The notes beneath the pieces were generated by a model. It was not told the DNA's origin. It was given only the letters and a program-made list of their open reading frames with translations, and ran no database searches. A program made the translations under genes and the position numbers. Shown one piece after another: positions 34,706 through 37,960 of a stretch of 37,960 nt of DNA. How positions within the stretch are numbered: the first letter of the stretch is position 1; every line of letters starts with the position of its first letter. The DNA comes from Puniceicoccales bacterium. GTDB lineage: Bacteria > Verrucomicrobiota > Verrucomicrobiia > Opitutales > UBA953. The stretch spans positions 1 to 37,960 of the forward strand of contig JAITIB010000006.1 in NCBI GenBank assembly GCA_031279675.1, read 5' to 3'.

Positions 34706-35734
34706 ATGCCAACGCCACCGCTGCCGCCATTTTTTCGCGACACCACCACCGATCTCATCCGCGTCGCCGCCCTGCTTCGCGCAGGAGAGCTGGTGGCATT
34801 GCCCACGGAAACCGTCTATGGACTCGCCGCCAACGCACTCGATGAAACCGCCGTGCGGCGCATCTTCACCGTCAAGGGACGCCCATTGATAGACCCCCTC
34901 ATCGTCCACGTCCCAACACTCGAAGCAGTGGCGCAAATCGCCACACCACCGCCCCGGCTCCGCCGCCTCGCGACACAATTCTGGCCCGGTCCGCTAACGG
35001 TCGTCCTGCGGAAAAAAAGGATCATCCCCGACCTTGTCACCGCAGGAACTCCGACAGTCGCCATCCGCATTCCACGACATCCCCTGATGCAAAAAGTGCT
35101 CTCACTGACAGGGTTGTTTTTGGCCGCCCCCAGCGCGAACCCGTTCGGCTACATCAGCCCCACACGCCCCGGACATGTGCGCGACTCGCTCGGCGAAAAA
35201 ACGCCATGGATACTCGACGGGGGCGAATGCGCACACGGGATCGAATCCACAATCCTTGATCTCACCAATCCCGCCACACCCCGCCTGTTGCGGACAGGCC
35301 CCGTGACGCGTGACGCATTGGAATCCGCCCTGAACCAGCCAGTCGCGCCACCGCCCAAAACACCCCCCGGCCAAGGAGGACATCCGGAACAGCCAACGGC
35401 ACAACCCGCGCCCGGGATGTTAACGCGGCACTACAGCCCGCGCACTCCCATTGTCCTGCGCAACCACGGCGCAGCAATACCGGTGTCACCACCCTCCCCT
35501 CTCCAACGCCGCGCAATTGTCTGGTTGCAACGCCCGGACAAGCCATCCACCGACGGCCTTGACTTCTGGTTGAGTGAAACCGGATCGCCGGAAGAAATTG
35601 GGCGCAACATTTTCGCGCTGCTGCGCCAGCTCGACTCCGGCCAATTCGACGTCATGCACGTCGAGTTGACGAACGGCACAGGATTGGGCGCGGCAATCAA
35701 CGACCGCCTGACCCGGGCCGCTGCAAAACCTTAG
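34706..35734 (+). CDS. tsaC: Threonylcarbamoyl-AMP synthase, Sua5/TsaC family
   Basis: 342 residues from ATG 34706, chosen because the alternative at 34661 lies inside the rpsR terminator. The YrdC domain (about 15-205) has PTETVYGLA at 33-41, the KxR motif Lys57-Gly-Arg59 and the SxN motif Ser143-Ala-Asn145, all needed for binding. A Pro-rich linker (about 225-245; PPPKTPPGQGGHPEQP) joins a C-terminal Sua5 domain (GMLTRHYSPRTPIVL, GLGAAINDRLTRAA). The enzyme makes threonylcarbamoyl-AMP from threonine, bicarbonate and ATP, the first step to t6A37 in tRNAs that read ANN codons. The two-domain length makes it the Sua5 rather than the short TsaC form. Confidence 0.93.
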   Translation: MPTPPLPPFFRDTTTDLIRVAALLRAGELVALPTETVYGLAANALDETAVRRIFTVKGRPLIDPLIVHVPTLEAVAQIATPPPRLRRLATQFWPGPLTVVLRKKRIIPDLVTAGTPTVAIRIPRHPLMQKVLSLTGLFLAAPSANPFGYISPTRPGHVRDSLGEKTPWILDGGECAHGIESTILDLTNPATPRLLRTGPVTRDALESALNQPVAPPPKTPPGQGGHPEQPTAQPAPGMLTRHYSPRTPIVLRNHGAAIPVSPPSPLQRRAIVWLQRPDKPSTDGLDFWLSETGSPEEIGRNIFALLRQLDSGQFDVMHVELTNGTGLGAAINDRLTRAAAKP

Positions 35735-35744
35735 CACCCACTCC

Positions 35745-35770
35745 CCTCGCGATTTTTTTGCCCCGCGAGG
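35745..35770 (+). terminator. Hairpin between the Sua5 gene and the HEAT-repeat gene
   Basis: CCTCGCG (35745-35751) and CGCGAGG (35764-35770) form a 7-bp stem around a 12-nt loop that contains seven T's. It follows the Sua5 gene stop by 10 bases. The T tract is in the loop rather than after the stem, so it is a weak terminator candidate. Confidence 0.35.
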
Positions 35771-35830
35771 AACCTTTGCGGCAAAGCATTGTCTTCGCCA
35801 GCCTTCAGCCCAATTCCAAACCAACACGAT

Positions 35831-37222
35831 ATGCGAATCTCACTCATCCCCTCCACGTTTCTGCTCGCCGGGGCCATCGCCATGGCCCCGCTTCATGCGC
35901 AGGATTCCAACGGCACGCCTGATGTCGCCAAGCCCGAATACGTTCGCGCCGCGCTGGCAAAAATGACGCCTGCGGAAAAAGAAAAAGCCGTCCTCACGGC
36001 CACAAAACGCATCAGCGACCCCGGCACGGACGCCACCACGCGCGTCAGTCTCGTTCGCACCCTCGCCCTCCTGCAGTCGCCGGAGAGCATCCCCGCGCTG
36101 CGCCCCCTGCTCAACGACGCCACGCTCGCAGACGAGGCCCGCTACGCACTGCAACGCATTGCCAGCCCCGCCGCCAACGCCGCGCTCCTTGCCGCCCTGC
36201 GCGAGAGCACCGACACACGGATTCAAATCGGCCTCATCGAAAGCCTCGGCACTCTCCGGGAAGCCGCCGCAATCCCCACCCTCAAGGAACTGCTCAGGAA
36301 CACCAAGACCACCGAAGCCGCCCTGCGCTCCCTCTGCGCGATTGGCACCGTCGAAGCCTTCGCAATACTGCGCGACGCCACTATCGCCCCCACGCTGGCG
36401 GAACTTCACCGCGACCTCCTCATAGACATCTCCGCCAAACTTCTCGAATCGTCCAAAAGCGGGCTCAACCGCAAGGAAGTCCTCGCAGTCCTCACCCGGA
36501 TCTCGCAAAACACCGAGGACACCGAGGCCGGTTTCACCGCCTGGCTTCTCCGCTTCCGCTTTCTCGATGCGGACGCGGCGGCAGCCCTCACCGGAGCGGA
36601 TCCCGTCGCACGGCGAGCCGCCGCCATTTTCTTCAACGGATCGCGCGACATCGAATCCGGAAAAGTTCTTGAAAAGGCCCTCCTCAACACAAAGAGCAAT
36701 GACGTCGAGATCATCGCCGGCGCCCTCGTCAACCGCAACCAAACCAGCGCCGCACCCGCATTGCGCACACGCATCCAAGCCGAAAAAGACAGCTCCGCAA
36801 AAGCCGGCCTCGTCAAGGCTCTCGCCCAACTCGGTGGACCCGAGGACGTGAAAGCATTCGCCCAATGGGCCAAAAACCCCGCCCCCATCGGAGATGCCGC
36901 AAAGGAAGCCCTCAGGCAGGTTCGCGGGGCAAGCATCGCCGATGCCTTCACCAGCCTCATTGTCAATACCCGGACCGACAAGGAAACGCGGCTACTCCTC
37001 CTCAGCATCGTGATACGCCGTCCCCTCAACCAAGCACTGAAAGAACTCGTGCCCCTCTTGAACGATGCCGACGCCGATATCCGCATCGAAACAATGAAGA
37101 CCGTGGATCGCCTCGCATCCAAGGAGCACATCGAGCTTTTGGAAAAAACGAAGGGAAGTCTCACGGACAAAGACATCGCCACTCGCCTTTCCGATCGCAT
37201 CACCAAACTGCGCCGCCAATAA
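35831..37222 (+). CDS. Exported HEAT-repeat protein
   Basis: 463 residues from ATG 35831. The start was chosen because it gives a clean signal peptide (MRISLIPSTFLLAGAIAMAPLHA, cleavage before Gln/Asp at about 24); the longer frame from 35789 does not. The mature protein is built of helical pairs in the HEAT style: RVSLVRTLALLQSPESIPAL, RIQIGLIESLGTLREAAAIP and LVKALAQLGGPEDVKAFAQW are clear units, covering nearly the whole length. Such proteins act as scaffolds, and secreted HEAT-repeat proteins are numerous in Verrucomicrobia and Planctomycetes, often with unknown partners. No enzyme domain is visible. It is followed by a good terminator hairpin. Confidence 0.85.
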   Translation: MRISLIPSTFLLAGAIAMAPLHAQDSNGTPDVAKPEYVRAALAKMTPAEKEKAVLTATKRISDPGTDATTRVSLVRTLALLQSPESIPALRPLLNDATLADEARYALQRIASPAANAALLAALRESTDTRIQIGLIESLGTLREAAAIPTLKELLRNTKTTEAALRSLCAIGTVEAFAILRDATIAPTLAELHRDLLIDISAKLLESSKSGLNRKEVLAVLTRISQNTEDTEAGFTAWLLRFRFLDADAAAALTGADPVARRAAAIFFNGSRDIESGKVLEKALLNTKSNDVEIIAGALVNRNQTSAAPALRTRIQAEKDSSAKAGLVKALAQLGGPEDVKAFAQWAKNPAPIGDAAKEALRQVRGASIADAFTSLIVNTRTDKETRLLLLSIVIRRPLNQALKELVPLLNDADADIRIETMKTVDRLASKEHIELLEKTKGSLTDKDIATRLSDRITKLRRQ

Positions 37223-37274
37223 AACCAGCCCGAAAACTCCGGGCAAAGGAACCCCCGCCCATTTTCGCATCACC

Positions 37275-37301
37275 AAGGCGCAACGAAAAACGTTGCGCCT
37301 T
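37275..37301. terminator. Terminator-like hairpin after the HEAT-repeat gene
   Basis: AAGGCGCAACG (37275-37285), AAAAA loop and CGTTGCGCCTT (37291-37301) form a perfect 11-bp stem, followed by AATTTG. It lies 52 bases after the stop. The A-rich flank and loop fit a transcript end on the plus strand; T content after the stem is low. Confidence 0.7.
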
Positions 37302-37420
37302 AATTTGTGCCGTCACGAGACAGCTTGCCAAGGAGAAAACCATGGGATAGCGGCAACCGTGTGAAGGACAGAGCAGTTGTGCAATAAGAGTCTGGGCAAG
37401 CGTTCGCGAGGTATTCGGGC

Positions 37421-37613
37421 TCAGTTAATGTAAAAGTTCCACAGGCCGGCAGAGAGCAGGTTGAATTTGTCGTCGAGTTTGGGTAGCCGGGTTGCGATGT
37501 TTGTCGTGGCAGGCTCCGCGTTTGCTCGGCGAAAGATGCCCTATCCGGCGTTTTTCATCCACGATGACAATCGTCTTGCGCGCAGGTCTGCAGCATCCCG
37601 GGTAACTGGGCAT
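37421..37613 (-). pseudogene. Possible decayed gene fragment in the 37302-37663 gap
   Basis: The 362-base gap between the HEAT-repeat gene and the mutase gene has no intact gene. On the minus strand one frame gives KTIVIVDEKRRIG, and a second frame, offset within a few bases, continues as GIFRRANAEP and then TRLPKLDDKFNLLSAGLWNF before a TGA at 37421-37423. Joined, these read like the end of one protein broken by a frameshift and a TAG. I do not recognise the family. The rest of the gap shows nothing I can name. Confidence 0.25.
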
Positions 37614-37663
37614 GGCTGTCCGTCAGGGACGAGTTGGTTCACAGGTTTCGTTGGGTCTTCCCC

Positions 37664-37960
37664 CTACTCTCCTGTGGCGAGGAGGAGTTCGATGCATTTT
37701 TTGGCGGAGTCGGGGATTTTGGTGCCGGGGCCGAAGATGGCGGAGGCGCCTTCTTGGAAAAGGTATTCGTAGTCTTGGGGGGGGATGACGCCGCCGACGG
37801 TGATGAGGATGTCTTCGCGGCCGTGTTTTTTGAGTTCGGCAACGAGTTGGGGGAGGAGGGTTTTGTGGCCGGCGGCGAGGGAGGACATGCCGATGATGTG
37901 GACGTCGTTTTCGACGGCCTGGCGGGCGGTTTCTTCGGGGGTCTGGAAGAGGGGGCCGAC
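37664..37960 (-). CDS. Methylmalonyl-CoA mutase, C-terminal cobalamin-binding part (5' end outside window)
   Basis: 98 codons run from the window edge to a stop at 37664. The sequence VGPLFQTPEETARQAVEN, VHIIGMSSLAAGHKTLLPQL, ILITVGGVIPPQDYEYLFQE and AIFGPGTKIPDSAKK is the C-terminal half of the B12-binding Rossmann domain of methylmalonyl-CoA mutase (large subunit). SSLAAGHKTL and GGVIPPQDY are diagnostic. The cobalt-ligating DxHxxG histidine lies just outside the window. The enzyme interconverts methylmalonyl-CoA and succinyl-CoA, in the propionate pathway. Codons are almost all C-ended on this strand, as in glyS and kamA at the other end of the window. Related cobalamin-domain-only proteins are a minor alternative. 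Confidence 0.93.
   Translation of the reverse strand, partial: VGPLFQTPEETARQAVENDVHIIGMSSLAAGHKTLLPQLVAELKKHGREDILITVGGVIPPQDYEYLFQEGASAIFGPGTKIPDSAKKCIELLLATGE

Overview
The window looks like chromosomal DNA of a GC-rich, diderm member of the Verrucomicrobiota, most likely near Opitutaceae. This rests on a very large Verru_Chthon cassette protein A-type pseudopilin, a PEP-CTERM protein with T5SS/PEP-CTERM-type repeats, LptE- and BamD-like envelope proteins, and housekeeping genes typical of that phylum. The species was inferred from families only; no database search was possible.

Layout. (1) 1-1482, plus strand: the C-terminus of a glycyl-tRNA synthetase, then a KamA-type lysine 2,3-aminomutase, both with extreme C-ending codon use. 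(2) 1500-3020: a small accessory patch with a start-less possible phage-derived ORF, a truncated DUF4406 gene and a zinc-ribbon gene on the other strand. (3) 3244-4755: galE and a HIT-family hydrolase. (4) 4775-8518, minus: the giant pseudopilin-like protein. (5) 8776-16627, minus: a compact transcription unit fabH > bamD-like > lptE > rpe > rpoC, with two 4-bp ATGA start/stop overlaps. rpoB is not next to rpoC. (6) 16748-18749: a PEP-CTERM gene and a tandem array of 40-42 bp units in two alternating types. (7) 18750-22674, plus: a secreted protein of unknown function, a phasin-like protein, a UbiB/ABC1 kinase and a lone YejB/OppB-type permease. (8) 22704-24053, minus: a CorC/HlyC-type protein. 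(9) 24262-32524, minus: a rearranged spc/alpha ribosomal cluster rplF-rplR-rpsE-rplO-secY-map-rpsM-rpsK-rpsD-rpoA-rplQ. It starts at L6 and lacks rpmD, infA and rpmJ. (10) 32891-37222: a divergent pyrimidine nucleoside phosphorylase (minus), then rpsR, a Sua5/TsaC protein and a secreted HEAT-repeat protein (plus). (11) 37664-37960, minus: the C-terminal part of a methylmalonyl-CoA mutase cobalamin domain, again with C-ending codons.

How the genes fit together. Most of the window is core biology: transcription (rpoC, rpoA), translation (ribosomal proteins, glyS, map, the tRNA t6A enzyme Sua5), secretion (secY) and envelope building (fabH, bamD-like, lptE, galE).

The most interesting points are deviations inside these core genes. 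RpoC has lost three of the four cysteines of its second zinc site. S5, S11 and L17 carry long low-complexity extensions. The BamD-like protein has no lipobox. The thymidine-phosphorylase-type enzyme has lost its HTGGT loop. The rplO-secY gap contains competing hairpins that resemble an attenuator. No complete new defence or mobile system was found. No tRNA, rRNA or CRISPR array was recognised by eye.
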